Assembly: GCA_018857735.1 (NCBI GenBank) | Contig: JABMCL010003296.1 | Coordinates: 7,501 to 71,500, forward strand | Length of the DNA stretch: 64,000 bases | Reading direction: 5' to 3' | DNA from: Alviniconcha marisindica | Taxonomy: Eukaryota > Mollusca > Gastropoda > Provannidae | Part shown: in pieces, positions 60,901 through 63,606 of the stretch | Layout: each line of letters starts with the position of its first letter | Numbering within the stretch: position 1 is the first letter of the stretch | Notes under the pieces: model-generated | Seen by the model: the letters and a program-made list of their open reading frames with translations, nothing else | What the model was told of the DNA's origin: nothing | Database searches by the model: none | Translations under genes and position numbers: made by a program

Positions 60901-63606
60901 CGTCGACAGGACAGCCTCCTACACCATGATGGACTCCAAGGAGTCGACAAGAGAAAAGAAAAAAGTAACAAACTCAGTGTGGAGGCCTGGACTTTCTCAC
61001 AATATTGACCAGATGGTGAAGACCTGTCCTGAGTGCACAAACACAGGAAGGCCCGAGTGGAGCGGATGAGGGGAACATCACTTCCTGAATGACCCTGGTC
61101 AAGAATTGCTGCTGACTTCTTCCACTACAATGGCAAGCTCTTTCTCCTGGCCTTTGACTACTACTCAAGAGACGTTGAACTCATCTTGTTCTCCAGTAAG
61201 GTCACAGCAGCCAGACTGTCAGCAGAATGAAGATCTTCAGCCATCATGGCGTCGCAGATATGGTTGCGACAGACAGTGGCCCTCGGTTTGCAGCAGGAGA
61301 ATTAGTTGACCACTCAGTCCTGGGGATTTAAACATGTGATGTCTCTACTCCACCACACCCACACCCAAGCCAATGGCAAAGTCGAACGTGCAGTCCAGAC
61401 AAAGAGATCATGAAGAAGAGCAACAACGAGTATCTTGGTCTTCTAATGATCTGCAACACCCCATTGCGCAATGAGTTTAGTCCTGCTCAGCTCAGCATGG
61501 AAAGAATGCTGGAGACCAAAACTCCATATCACCTGGACACACTTTTTCCAGAAGTGCCAGATGTCTTCACCATCAAAAAGAGAGAAAGACTACAGGGAGA
61601 CGATGAAGAACTATGACAGAAGGCACCAAGTCATCACTCCAGAAAACCTGTCACTGGCTCAGTGGCTGACAAGGTGTGGATTCCAGATCAGAAACAAGAA
61701 GGTAAGATTGCCCAGAACCGTGAGGCCCCACAATCTGTCCTCATCCAAACTTTTGATGGCAGCATGCTCAGAAGAAATTGACAGATGGCCAGGAAGTTGT
61801 ACCAGCCAACAGTTCTTGCAGATGGACTGTACCAGCCAACAGTTCTTACAGATGGCCAGCAAGCTGTACCAGCCAACAGTTCTTATAGATGGCCAGCAAG
61901 CTGTACAAGCCAACAGTTCCCACAGGTGCACTGATGAACCCAGGTGCTAGCATGCCCATGCCAGCATGAGCACCTCCCAGCTCTGATGCAGACCTGCCTG
62001 TGGCCCAGTGCCTATCCCCCACAACAGTGGCCCAAAGCCCTGATACAGACCTGCTGGTGACCCAAAGCTTAGATGCAGACCTGCCTGTGGCCCGAAGCCC
62101 TAATGCAGACCTGCCAGTCGCCCAAGGCTTGGATGCAGACCTGCCTGTGGCCCATGCCCTAATACAGACCTGCTGGTGGCCCAAAGCCTATCTCCCACAA
62201 CAGATCTGCATCCTGTTCCGGAGCCACAACATTCAGCGGAAACTGCCAAGCCTCCACAGACCCAGCATCATCCCAAGCTCAGAAGATCTAGTAAAATTAA
62301 AAAGAAGACATATGGCATCTGATTGAAAAGTGCCGAACAGTCAAATGATATCTTAATAATAGTGTCAATAACCCAAGTTGAAAACCTGTAGTTTTATTTC
62401 AATTTGATTCCAAGAGAAACACTTACAGTTGATTGAAGAGGCTCAAGGACAGAACAGATGGTTCATTGAGAAAGACTTGTTTGGCCCAGAATCACATTTA
62501 TTAGTTTATTTAATTGAAAAGGAAAAATGGTAATTTTTATGTCTAATTGTTTAACGTTTCAAGAGAGTTTAGCTTTCACTGCATAACAGAATTTCTAATA
62601 AAAGGAGATGTAGTGTAGGCCTACAAGTGATTTGTCAATTGACATGACGTCACATATGGTATCAGAATGCTTGTATGTGGTAGATAGGTCACACATGATC
62701 AGCTTAGAGTTAGGTGGATAACAGGCAGCGACCACACATCCTTGTGAGTCCGAGTATGAATATTGTTATCCAATGTCTGTGGAGTAGACCCGTGTTCTAA
62801 TCACTAATGTCAGTCGTAGTTTGGTTAATTGGCTGCTTCATGACCACACATAAACTTCGTTTTGCATGTTTTGAAGGGGACCCAAAGTGAAGATGCAAGT
62901 GGGCATGAAGATGTACAAAATATGCGCATATTTTACATCTGCAGGCTTCACATGATTGTTCTGTCAATATTTATGTAGAAGAAATACAAATATCACTAGC
63001 TGACTGCACATTAATTTGTTCCTCTGTCATGTCTATGTAGGCATCACACCCACACCCTCTGTACGACTGGTTGGCAGCAGCAGTGAGTATGAAGGCCGAC
63101 TGCAGGTGTTCTATGATGGTGTGTGGTCCACGGTGTGTGACAGATACTGGTCACAGCTCAACACGGACATTGCCTGCCGATCTGCCTTTGGTGACGGGTA
63201 GGGCATTGATGGTCATCATGTATGTGTATATCATATGTGACTGTGCATTTGTCATGTATGTGTGCGTGTGTTTGTGTATCTTTGTCTGTGTGTCCATGTC
63301 TGTGAATGTGTGTGCCTGTGTGTTTGTTTGCGTGTATGCGTGAATCGATCACCCAACAAGAATCACTCTGCCTATCGTAACCTCTACCATTGTGCCTCCC
63401 TGTGTGTGTGTGTTTTAGTGTCCTTGGTTCACTTGTATCCCGTGATCAACGAGCCTCCATGTACGGGACGCAAACAACAGGGGTCATACTGCTGGACTAC
63501 ATTCAGTGTAACGGACAAGAGAACAGCATCCTCAACTGTAGCCATTCTTCCTCTCGCAGTTTCTACTGTTCACATAGCAATGATGTTGCTGTTCAGTGTA
63601 GAAACG
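11663..63606 (+). CDS. Multi-SRCR-domain protein gene, spliced, continues past the window
   Basis: This entry describes the whole gene; exons are listed separately. The predicted product is a secreted or membrane-anchored protein with tandem SRCR domains, the family that includes DMBT1 and other pattern-binding or extracellular scaffold proteins. In the window there are a signal peptide, eight complete two-exon domains (D1, C0, A, B, C, A', B', C') and one orphan half-domain. Domains are joined by phase-1 introns and each is cut by one phase-2 intron, so each domain is a symmetrical 1-1 module. Blocks A-B-C and A'-B'-C' are tandem duplicates. No transmembrane segment or stop exon is seen before 64000. 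The ligand is unknown; an immune or adhesion role is inference from the family. Confidence 0.8.
12405..12575 (+). repeat. SINE-like fragment in intron 1 (pairs with 14925-15090)
   Basis: Nearly the same sequence occurs at 14925-15090, including GACCAATGCCGAAGCA, TTTACGTCCACGGAAACCAG and GGACAGCCCAGGACGGCCAC. The short core TTTACGTCCACRGAA is also seen at 10210, 14610 and 15120. Confidence 0.75.
12822..12963 (+). CDS. SRCR domain D1, N-terminal half exon
   Basis: The acceptor ...TTCCAG ends at 12821 and the donor GTGAGT starts at 12964. The exon is 142 nt, enters in phase 1 and leaves in phase 2. It encodes GAVRLVSVNKTNEG, then GSWTPVCGDGF, then SASVVCRELGFPP. This fits the SRCR start (VRLV..G...G.VEV...G.W..VC...W....A.VVCR.LG). 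Cysteines C2 (PVC) and C3 (VVC) are present. NKT and NGS are potential N-glycosylation sites. Its length equals the first exons of domains A and B. Confidence 0.85.
13930..14455. repeat. Degenerate tandem repeat, about 110-bp higher-order unit
   Basis: The block AATAAACTGAGTTCCGAA recurs near 14145, 14257, 14366 and, changed, near 14442. Between these, related GTTCTGAGACCTGAAAAATA subunits alternate. Copies are much diverged. Confidence 0.6.
14600..14905 (-). repeat. tRNA-derived SINE-like element, copy 1
   Basis: On the minus strand the element would start near 14900 with GAGCCGGTCTGGCCTAGCGA and GCGTTAGGCTGGTAAGCGAA, then GACCTCGGTTGAT. This is a tRNA-like layout with A-box and degenerate B-box sequence. 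It ends in a core with CTTAACGTCCACAGAAACTA near 14611. Copies at 45600-45905 and 63915-64000 share the internal part, including ATGGGCAGYGATGAGAG at the first two. Confidence 0.65.
14925..15180 (+). repeat. SINE-like fragments followed by a G run
   Basis: 14925-15090 repeats 12405-12575. A second short core match (TTTACGTCCACAGAAGCGAG) starts near 15120 and ends in a run of G at 15165-15175. Confidence 0.7.
15972..16044. repeat. Foldback, 17-bp perfect core arms, 3-nt loop
   Basis: 15990-16006 (TGCATCACGTCAACTTA) is the exact reverse complement of 16010-16026. The arms continue imperfectly outward to about 15972 and 16044. A MITE-like foldback is likely. Confidence 0.85.
16322..16581 (+). 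CDS. SRCR domain D1, C-terminal half exon
   Basis: 260 nt, entering in phase 2 and leaving in phase 1 at the donor GTGAGA (16582). It encodes GYHKNTLRPSTSLPT, then ISNGGVLFNYGRVISC, then SNRSYLCNGNEQHLSDC, then NTGVYIQCQG. The CNGNEQHLSDC segment is the canonical SRCR C5-C6 region and VYIQC ends the domain. With the first exon the domain has seven cysteines, one more than group A. It has an unusually long middle. The acceptor is forced by phase: the better-looking CAG at 16299-16301 would lead into TAG, so TAG|T at 16319-16322 is used. The domain is also rich in Asn-X-Ser/Thr sites. Confidence 0.75.
17498..17578 (-). repeat. tRNA-like head (SINE or tRNA pseudogene)
   Basis: On the minus strand the sequence reads GGGGATAGTTTAGAGGTAGA, GCAAAGAGCTCGTGATAGAA, GGGTCGCGGGTTCGAGTCC. 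This gives a good A box (TAGTTTAGAGGTAGAGC) and B box (GGTTCGAGTCC). The 3' side, GGACAGGAGCGG, does not pair with the 5' GGGGATA, so there is no acceptor stem for a normal tRNA. It is flanked by long C and A runs. Confidence 0.65.
18040..18800 (+). repeat. Dispersed repeat of about 700 bp, copy 1
   Basis: Pairs with about 26860-27560. Shared blocks include CAACTTCGACTGCCACC, GGCCTACTGCTCAGTC and GCGTAAGTCGTTTGGAGATTAA. The end ...GTAATAAA is also shared. No intact ORF or terminal repeat was found. Type unknown. Confidence 0.7.
19216..19375 (+). pseudogene. Orphan SRCR C-terminal half exon with frameshift
   Basis: The acceptor CTTAG ends at 19215 and the donor GTAGGG begins at 19376. The first frame encodes SVARYNPSGTWYPRDTYPG. 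After about 19271 the SRCR-like reading continues in another frame as YRYDCVGKKGKTE, then VHFYQWTCSK, then VNVICDNG. The exon is 160 nt; one extra base would restore the phase-1 exit seen in every other C-terminal half exon. No matching N-terminal half was found upstream. Either this domain is decayed, or a base is missing from the assembly, which is plausible because the next kilobase is abnormal. Confidence 0.6.
19380..20420. other. Abnormal homopolymer-rich sequence, probable assembly defect
   Basis: Directly after the donor at 19376 the texture changes. Runs of three to six identical bases (GGGG, AAAA, TTTT, CCCC) fill almost every line, for example AAACCCGGGGCTTTTTTTAA near 19800. The texture becomes normal again near 20420, where a foldback starts. 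No gene is supported here. Confidence 0.6.
20422..20604. repeat. Foldback with 31-bp perfect core arms
   Basis: 20468-20498 is the exact reverse complement of 20528-20558. Imperfect pairing extends to about 20425 and 20603. The loop is about 29 nt. It lies at the edge of the abnormal region. Confidence 0.9.
20765..20840. repeat. (CA)n microsatellite
   Basis: About 38 CA dinucleotides without interruption. Confidence 0.98.
20950..21213 (+). repeat. GTAACAGGTAAACTG-type minisatellite ending at a splice acceptor
   Basis: Short diverged units such as GTAACAGGTAAACTGTTTGT repeat across about 260 bases. The last unit (GTGTAACAG|GTACC) provides the acceptor of the exon at 21214. Confidence 0.75.
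21214..21370 (+). CDS. SRCR domain C0, N-terminal half exon
   Basis: 157 nt, phase 1 in and phase 2 out at the donor GTAGGT (21371). It encodes TPSARLVDGSSEYEGRLQV, then FGAWFTVCDRYWSQLNSDVA, then CRSVFGNG. It is closely related to the first exons of C (41244) and C' (63041), which have the same length, the same TPS.RLV start and the same DRYWSQL segment. Both expected cysteines (TVC and VAC) are present. The acceptor CAG at 21211-21213 is the last of several similar AACAG motifs in the upstream minisatellite. Confidence 0.85.
23315..24796 (+). pseudogene. Non-LTR ORF1 (gag-like, zinc knuckle), frameshifted
   Basis: This is the RNA-binding ORF1 of the surrounding non-LTR element. Three frames in series make it up. 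23315-23533 begins MAPSNKNKRLRDND. 23530-24378 contains SSRGVIRCREL and three Cys/His clusters: CFNCNKFGHTSHRC, CPGCGKDKHEGRC and a third starting with CSNYKWSHASSAKDC. 24263-24796 carries a Ser/Pro/Lys-rich tail ending with SNQYSALSDDKMES. The first is a good CCHC knuckle; the second is a CCHC variant; the third lacks its second Cys (Tyr at CSNY). Two frameshifts make it non-functional. It sits inside the SRCR intron in the same direction. Confidence 0.75.
24735..25130 (+). repeat. Tandem duplication (about 183 bp) of the ORF1/ORF2 junction
   Basis: The block starting GATGACAAAATGGAATCGTC at about 24736 recurs at about 24919 with few changes, through GAGATAAATCCACT and GCAAGAT. Each copy translates in one frame to DNFEEINPLARLHKAA-like residues followed by a stop and ETC. 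This resembles the start of the APE endonuclease domain of ORF2. Confidence 0.75.
25715..25885. repeat. (CA)n then TG-rich microsatellite
   Basis: CA dinucleotides at about 25717-25769 and TG-rich sequence at about 25808-25880. Confidence 0.9.
26125..26345 (+). pseudogene. Non-LTR reverse transcriptase C-terminal fragment
   Basis: One frame reads THGFRTFSCFGPHIWNSFPQ, then a stop, then FKAKLKTILFSQYF. This matches the usual end of CR1/L2-type ORF2 (R.FS..GP..WN.LP, then FK..LKT.LF). Nothing upstream belongs to it, so it is a 5'-truncated relic. A (TG)n tract follows at about 26382-26431. Confidence 0.75.
26860..27560 (+). repeat. Dispersed repeat of about 700 bp, copy 2
   Basis: Pairs with 18040-18800 in the same orientation. 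Shared blocks are CAACTTCGACTGCCACC, GGCCTACTGCTCAGTC and GCGTAAGTCGTTTGGAGATTAA, and the ending has GTAATAAA. Both copies flank the C0 N-terminal exon. Confidence 0.7.
27610..27819. repeat. Large foldback, arms of about 80-97 nt
   Basis: 27610-27689 pairs with 27723-27819. Shared blocks are CACTTTTAGCCCCGTCGGTT, GTCCTCAAATGGT and GGAATGAACT. The right arm carries extra bases. MITE-like. Confidence 0.85.
27883..27940. repeat. C run followed by (CA)n
   Basis: About 20 C, then about 15 CA dinucleotides. Confidence 0.95.
28204..28394 (+). CDS. SRCR domain C0, C-terminal half exon
   Basis: 191 nt, phase 2 in and phase 1 out at the donor GTATGT (28395). It encodes YKGSFVSRNKRSTFYGTQST, then VVCSGEENSILNCSRGPPSS, then SCTHDNDAAVTCREG. 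All four expected C-terminal cysteines are present, so with 21214-21370 this is a complete six-cysteine group A domain. It is similar to the exons at 45117 and 63419 (VSR..R...YGTQ.TG and ENSILNCS are shared). The donor lies at the start of a minisatellite whose units resemble this exon end. Confidence 0.85.
28395..29370 (+). repeat. Minisatellite of about 65-70 bp units resembling the adjacent donor site
   Basis: The unit contains GACATTGCCACAGCTGTAA, then (C/T)ATGTAGAAAGGGTATGG, then CCATTGATGTTCTGTGTCC. About 13-14 copies are present, with a TA expansion near 29268-29294. The unit matches the sequence running from the end of the C0 exon (ACATGTAGAGAGGGTATGT) into the intron. A minus-strand open frame of 241 codons here is a by-product of repeat length. 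Confidence 0.9.
29405..31080 (-). pseudogene. Non-LTR retrotransposon reverse transcriptase relic
   Basis: Read on the minus strand from about 31080 downwards, the order is: KSCELDSMPT-like linker; FKMAIVKPQLKK and NLKNYRPISN (RT motif 1-2, 30706-30897); LLEKIVLCQL and FQSAYRTGHSTETAL (30551-30757); FGVPQGSVLGPILFTMY (30294-30506); then a region where the YADD-type motif is degraded (SIADYICK); LNKGKTKALL (30046-30303); LDYGNCLHAGVP and NTFASLI (29634-30029); and the C-terminal SYQGPVTWNNLLFSIH (29410-29739). This is a CR1/L2-like ORF2 with many frameshifts. No endonuclease domain was seen, so it is 5'-truncated. It lies antisense in the intron between C0 and A. Confidence 0.85.
31980..32121 (+). 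CDS. SRCR domain A, N-terminal half exon
   Basis: The acceptor TTTCAG ends at 31979 and the donor GTGAGT starts at 32122. The exon is 142 nt, phase 1 in and phase 2 out. It encodes DTVRLVNGSVDGWGELQYW, then GGQWAAVCAQGWDTGDTTVV, then CTHLGYPP. Both N-half cysteines (AVC and VVC) are present. Its paralogue at 48038 is identical for the first 14 residues but differs most in the segment after AVCAQ. Confidence 0.9.
32445..32596 (+). CDS. SRCR domain A, C-terminal half exon
   Basis: 152 nt, phase 2 in and phase 1 out at GTAATG (32597). It encodes DGAEVLNISSVYIVYNQSF, then SCNGDEKSLSECPTSALGNC, then SVFLKCQG. Four cysteines complete a six-cysteine group A domain of about 98 residues, a short SRCR. 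NIS, NQS, NCS and NWS are potential N-glycosylation sites. The paralogue is 48977-49128. Confidence 0.9.
33529..34440 (-). pseudogene. Gypsy integrase (zinc-binding region, catalytic core, tail), broken
   Basis: On the minus strand, GDRIVIPFSLRKQ and HEGHMGVAKCRE (around 34330-34420) lead to a stop, then MWWPRIAKDIKSLVASCQHC, completing an HHCC-like zinc region. The core follows with VGIDICEFRKKHYLVQVDYY, where the first catalytic Asp lies in GIDI, and VVSDNGTQ with the second. The frame is then disturbed: SRQPSAHQNG follows NGTQ directly, so the expected part around the catalytic Glu appears deleted or out of frame. A downstream frame (34032-33529) carries a basic Pro/Thr-rich tail. Not functional as it stands. 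Confidence 0.8.
34441..35330. mobile_element. Nested insertion of about 0.9 kb with about 210-bp internal repeats
   Basis: This splits the Gypsy pol between HDGFTS and GDRIVIP. Four diverged units of about 200-215 bp each contain CTGCGACA/CTGCAACA and TAGTACCATG-like and CAAACTTCTGCRACA blocks. AGAAGTTTGCAAC (34444-34456) is the exact reverse complement of 35271-35283, suggesting inverted ends. No ORF is supported. It resembles satellite-bearing nonautonomous elements known in molluscs, which is inference. Confidence 0.6.
35347..36429 (-). pseudogene. Gypsy reverse transcriptase (C-terminal part) and RNase H ORF
   Basis: An open frame of 360 codons. It starts within RT just before MLCFFDDILVFSENE (catalytic DD present). 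It continues with NKDKCQFRQQEMDFWDFVIN and the connection motif LRHFLDMVNYLGRYL. The RNase H-like domain follows with FNPDMATTACADASSYGLGT, then RTLTKSERKYAQIKKECLA and VVTDHKPLVPLI, then the end ARDFFIIRGELSLHDGFTS. The frame is cut by the insertion at 35330. The upstream part of RT (PQGIMSAPEIF) is in the same region but outside this frame. The long intact frame suggests fairly recent activity compared with the other relics. Confidence 0.85.
37075..37780 (+). pseudogene. Non-LTR RT C-terminal relic, shared by both cassettes
   Basis: 37281-37470 translates, with shifts, to KDATKTLVGSCILSRLDYCN, SLLAAYPQTVI and NLIEQNMPNLFSRF. This is the CR1-like ORF2 C-terminal region (LSRLDYCNSLL). It ends near 37770 with LKTFLFSKYIS-type residues. 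The same relic with flanks is at 49880-50625, so its insertion predates the A-B-C duplication. Confidence 0.8.
38086..38227 (+). CDS. SRCR domain B, N-terminal half exon (C2 cysteine lost)
   Basis: 142 nt, acceptor ACACAG, donor GTAAGT at 38228, phase 1 in and phase 2 out. It encodes GKVRLADGLSPNEGRLEMYR, then HGTWYTVYYSYFTQNGATVV, then CKQLGYLT. The position normally TVC is TVY here (TAC codon), so the C2 cysteine is absent. C3 (VVC) is kept. The paralogue at 50878 has the same change. Confidence 0.9.
38228..38964 (+). other. Short intron inside domain B with (TG)n
   Basis: 737 bp, with TG-rich repeats at about 38608-38775. Its paralogue in cassette 2 is 51020-59667, enlarged by two transposons. 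The last 90 bases and a block near 38540-38610 match 59580-59667 and 59490-59570. Confidence 0.85.
38965..39140 (+). CDS. SRCR domain B, C-terminal half exon (C7 cysteine lost)
   Basis: 176 nt, phase 2 in and phase 1 out at GTCAGT (39141). It encodes TGAHYFLSRYTHGFGSSDIF, then YYTIHCGGNETSLSQCPLQS, then HRFSHNNDIGISCNTG. C5 (IHC), C6 (SQC) and C8 (ISC) are kept, but the C7 position is Phe (RFSH where domain C has DCSH). With the Tyr at C2, this domain has four cysteines. The paralogue is 59668-59843. Confidence 0.9.
39141..41243 (+). other. Intron between B and C, cassette 1, nothing recognised
   Basis: AT-rich with a G run at about 39412-39423 and a TG-rich patch near 39537-39580. The paralogous intron 59844-63040 carries a Gypsy relic. 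Confidence 0.6.
41244..41400 (+). CDS. SRCR domain C, N-terminal half exon
   Basis: 157 nt, acceptor TGTGTAG, donor GTAGGG at 41401, phase 1 in and phase 2 out. It encodes ITPTPSVRLVGSSSEYEGRL, then QVFYDGVWSTVCDRYWSQLS, then TDIACRSAFGDG. Both N-half cysteines are present. The paralogue at 63041 differs by one residue (SQLS versus SQLN). The intron bases before the exon (CTGACTGCACATT...) are also conserved there. Confidence 0.92.
41424..41522. repeat. (TG)n/(GA)n microsatellite
   Basis: TG dinucleotides, a GAGAGA block and TG again, just inside the intron. Confidence 0.9.
41560..45013. mobile_element. 3.45-kb element with perfect 24-bp terminal inverted repeats
   Basis: 41560-41583 (starts GACTAAGTGCCAAAAGGTGT) is the exact reverse complement of 44990-45013 (starts TTGCACACCTTTTGGCACTT). 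Internal features are a G run (about 42943-42979), a minisatellite (about 43000-43860) and AT-rich DNA. No transposase was recognised; the open frames are 60-76 codons without known motifs. Flanking bases suggest a short TA-containing target duplication, but I cannot fix its length. The paralogous intron at 63198-63418 lacks the element, so it acts as an empty site. Confidence 0.8.
42943..43860. repeat. G run and minisatellite of about 45-55 bp units
   Basis: After about 37 G, units of CATCCATCTCATGACCTGCA, GACACTTTTGACAA and TGTTTGTGT repeat with varied length, about 18 copies. The open frames on the minus strand are repeat artefacts. Confidence 0.9.
45117..45304 (+). CDS. SRCR domain C, C-terminal half exon
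   Basis: 188 nt, acceptor TTTTAG, phase 2 in and phase 1 out at GTTAGT (45305). It encodes VTGSFVSRNQRASLYGTQAT, then GVILLDYIQCNGQENSILNC, then SRSSSTSSDCSHSYDVAVQC, then RNG. Four cysteines complete a six-cysteine group A domain of about 115 residues. The paralogue is 63419-63606. The flanking intron is also similar. Confidence 0.92.
45600..45905 (-). repeat. tRNA-derived SINE-like element, copy 2
   Basis: Same family as 14600-14905: shares CACAACCAGAATGA-type, ATGGGCAGTGATGAGAG, GGAGAGCC and GAGGTCCTGCATACCAGCCT blocks. The same element starts at 63915 at the equivalent place after C', so it predates the duplication. Confidence 0.7.
45906..48037 (+). other. Intron between cassettes 1 and 2, nothing recognised
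   Basis: AT-rich unique-looking sequence with a short TG tract near 47812-47826 and a small imperfect direct repeat near 47145-47215 (TACTAAGGACC). No exon or transposon domain was recognised. Confidence 0.5.
48038..48179 (+). CDS. SRCR domain A', N-terminal half exon
   Basis: 142 nt, acceptor TCTACAG, donor GTGAGT at 48180. It encodes DTVRLVNGSVDGWGQLQYL, then DGQWSAVCAQDFNITEATVV, then CSQLGYPP. Compared with domain A, the start is identical but the segment after AVCAQ (DFNITEA versus GWDTGDT) and after VVC is changed, adding a new NIT glycosylation site. All expected cysteines are present. Confidence 0.9.
48559..48696 (+). pseudogene. Non-LTR reverse transcriptase fragment (motif FVDFSSAFNTI)
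   Basis: A 46-codon open segment reads RLLFVDFSSAFNTIKLHLL, then VDKLMDQAVSQTISAWIFNF. It holds RT motif A with its catalytic Asp (FVDFSSAF). Nothing else of the element was seen, so this is a small relic in the intron inside domain A'. The exon-like openness is chance or youth. Confidence 0.75.
48977..49128 (+). CDS. SRCR domain A', C-terminal half exon
   Basis: 152 nt, phase 2 in and phase 1 out at GTAATG (49129). It encodes NGSELANMSSTYSVYNKSF, then SCQGNEKSLSDCPTSTLDVC, then DNSSIFIKCQG. Cysteines C5 to C8 are kept. The length equals its paralogue 32445-32596, and the donor context is the same. Confidence 0.9.
49129..50877 (+). other. Intron between A' and B' with shared non-LTR relic
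   Basis: 49880-50625 is paralogous to 37075-37780, including the frame SCILSRLDYCNSILAG and the end LKTFLFSKYFS. The part 49129-49880 shows nothing recognised. Confidence 0.75.
50878..51019 (+). CDS. SRCR domain B', N-terminal half exon (C2 cysteine lost)
   Basis: 142 nt, acceptor ACACAG, donor GTAAGT at 51020. It encodes GKVRLADGLSPNEGRLEMYR, then HGTWYTVYYFYFTQNDATVV, then CRQLGYLT. Three residue differences from domain B (S to F, G to D, K to R). As in B, TVY replaces TVC. Confidence 0.9.
51950..52947 (-). pseudogene. Tyrosine recombinase of the DIRS/Ngaro-like element
   Basis: 52947-52423 holds the N-terminal SAM-like domain: LLSQALGQNTQAVYRQAW, then AAATITFYVSAIGYVHKL, then CDTRLPITEDILHLLVS. 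The catalytic part follows in broken frames: SDVTLTITSIKLLFRSSK, CPVHALSEYMSY, SPGPLFLW, HSFHIGAATSC and, after a frameshift, LIRQLGRWHSDAFKRYVRS with the expected catalytic Tyr. The HxxR motif reads HSFH, so the second catalytic Arg is His. Stops and shifts make it inactive. Confidence 0.85.
53024..54480 (-). pseudogene. Reverse transcriptase and RNase H of the DIRS/Ngaro-like element
   Basis: RT pieces: KYVHNLKSTDKHPQVVQDYI, then MSPVGVVPKKASGEFRIIHN with the next residues LSYPEGTTVND, then YMAKTDIKKAFRIVPL (motif A, Asp present), then MTHILDAFFMVSP, where the usual LDDFF active site is LDAFF (second Asp lost). RNase H-like residues follow: RKLQSVIGLLNFACAVVGPG, then LHIHTGAAKNVGFAAVLKTH, then LELMPILLALETWG and ALHTDNEALVS. 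At least two frame changes occur. Inactive. Confidence 0.85.
54480..55553 (-). pseudogene. Gag-like ORF with Cys/His cluster, DIRS/Ngaro-like element
   Basis: A likely start is MPRVRTSTRQAARRNVRRLQ at about 55553. It continues in other frames with a Ser/Gly-rich linker and SNQAMIQRLEALKGQTAQQ (a possible short coiled coil), then KICQNFAG and a broken middle. It ends at 54959-54489 with CRAYHNFGCCQFEKC, HKCYNCGFPHAARNC and a Gly-rich tail. The Cys/His cluster is consistent with nucleic-acid binding by gag. Confidence 0.7.
55690..56235. repeat. Minisatellite inside the DIRS-like element
   Basis: Diverged units of ACACCCCATCCACAAGATGG, GAAACACA and TTGGTACTA repeat with period of about 35-60, including a perfect-looking pair near 55925-56025. 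It separates the hydrolase ORF from gag. Confidence 0.85.
56352..56879 (-). CDS. SGNH/GDSL-like hydrolase ORF of the DIRS/Ngaro-like element
   Basis: Open for 175 codons: MIEIQGKELQGVKVDGLIPP, then CAMIFMIGDNDKV, then FHDTVHLNDEGNCKFYKSL. The GDND segment fits the SGNH Gly/Asn blocks, and DTVHLNDEG carries the Asp-x-x-His of the last block (D..HLN..G). The first block with the catalytic Ser (GDS) is not in this frame, so the ORF may start upstream or be truncated. Such hydrolases accompany some non-LTR, Ngaro and related elements; the substrate is unknown. Its position 5' of gag is unusual. Confidence 0.65.
   Translation of the reverse strand: MIEIQGKELQGVKVDGLIPPSMFQAVETHRPCAMIFMIGDNDKVSECNTEELASKIVATSYFQDAWHIPCIAVTQLLPCLTTCHLDSARYDTQALQINACLKKQIAELPYMAFLQHDFTRFKAENEARFHNLNRLFHDTVHLNDEGNCKFYKSLRSVVIRACVHQENATVSQPSS
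57118..57269 (+). pseudogene. PiggyBac-like transposase, exon 1 (acidic N-terminus)
   Basis: ATG at 57118 begins MSSDESSDSEMPYDSSDEEV, then WEEEEVSGDDDSDGGPGFLD. This is the acidic Ser/Glu/Asp-rich N-terminus usual in PiggyBac-derived proteins. It ends at GTAAGT (57270) in phase 2, and the acceptor ACTTACAG at 57635-57642 opens exon 2 in the matching phase, so this was a real intron. Confidence 0.65.
57643..58340 (+). pseudogene. PiggyBac-like transposase, exon 2, core deleted
   Basis: In phase with exon 1: DQGYNTQDSGTRNPLPSFC, GVYIEDCKTRADIGKFLRPV, DFLKLFFTPCLTGMLCTYTN and EEFYHFIGLLM belong to the N-terminal part of DDE_Tnp_1_7. Then SNKWWKTLFYHFLDIARVN and AFILFEDFRKK match the region near the C-terminus (WWK..F..LLD.A..NA). 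The catalytic core with the Asp residues is missing between IGLLM and WWK. The C-terminal Cys-rich ribbon is visible only after a -1 shift near 58250 (KCMGCETYQCFQSDRNC). Inactive as a transposase. The clean internal join could be an internal deletion element or a spliced retrocopy. Confidence 0.75.
58450..59660. other. No supported gene; intron end
   Basis: 58450-59470 has AT-rich sequence with nothing recognised. From about 59490 the sequence is paralogous to 38540-38964. Confidence 0.55.
59668..59843 (+). CDS. SRCR domain B', C-terminal half exon (C7 cysteine lost)
   Basis: 176 nt, acceptor TTTCCAG, donor GTCAGT at 59844. It encodes TGVHYFLSRYTHGYGSADMF, then YYHIRCEGNEMSLSQCPLQS, then GRFSHYYDTGISCNTG. 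As in B, the C7 position is Phe (RFSH). C5, C6 and C8 are kept. Confidence 0.9.
60400..62330 (+). pseudogene. Ty3/Gypsy-like RNase H-integrase relic with coding minisatellites
   Basis: RNase H end: VETGHKPLVPIF (the usual TDHKPL is TGHKPL), then MRLMRYCFDVVHIPCKQLYT. Integrase zinc region: HDGLTLRGKHLVIPPSRRQD, then a broken frame and MVKTCPECTNTGRPE. Core: HYNGKLFLLAFDYYSRD-type residues near 61122-61175, with the expected first Asp replaced or out of frame, then VATDSGPRF with the second Asp. After that come KKSNNEYLGLLMICNTPL and SPAQLSMERMLETKTPY. Many frameshifts. It differs from the element at 32.7-36.6 kb. Confidence 0.8.
61785..62205 (+). repeat. Two minisatellites at the Gypsy 3' end
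   Basis: 61785-61925: units of about 36-39 bp with TGTACCAGCCAACAGTTCTT. 61980-62200: units of about 33 bp with GCAGACCTGCCTGTGGCCCA. Both lie where the pol frame ends. Confidence 0.85.
63041..63197 (+). CDS. SRCR domain C', N-terminal half exon
   Basis: 157 nt, acceptor TATGTAG, donor GTAGGG at 63198. It encodes ITPTPSVRLVGSSSEYEGRL, then QVFYDGVWSTVCDRYWSQLN, then TDIACRSAFGDG. It is almost identical to 41244-41400, the closest paralogous exon pair in the window. Both expected cysteines are present. Confidence 0.92.
63198..63418 (+). other. Short 221-bp intron inside domain C'
   Basis: TG-rich throughout. It is the small form of the introns at 21371-28203 and 41401-45116. It starts GTAGGGCATTGATGGTCATC and ends in GTGTGTGTGTTTTAG, as in cassette 1, but lacks the TIR element. 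Confidence 0.9.
63419..63606 (+). CDS. SRCR domain C', C-terminal half exon
   Basis: 188 nt, phase 2 in and phase 1 out at GTTAGT (63607). It encodes VLGSLVSRDQRASMYGTQTT, then GVILLDYIQCNGQENSILNC, then SHSSSRSFYCSHSNDVAVQC, then RNG. All four C-half cysteines are kept. Compared with 45117-45304 the loop between C6 and C7 is changed the most. The gene must continue, because the exon ends in phase 1 at a donor. Confidence 0.9.

Larger units (their letters stand above)
59844..63040 (+). other. Intron between B' and C' with Gypsy relic
   Basis: Contains the plus-strand Gypsy fragment (60.4-62.3 kb). Flanks 59844-60400 and 62340-63000 show nothing recognised, except that the last 45 bases match those before 41244. 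Confidence 0.7.
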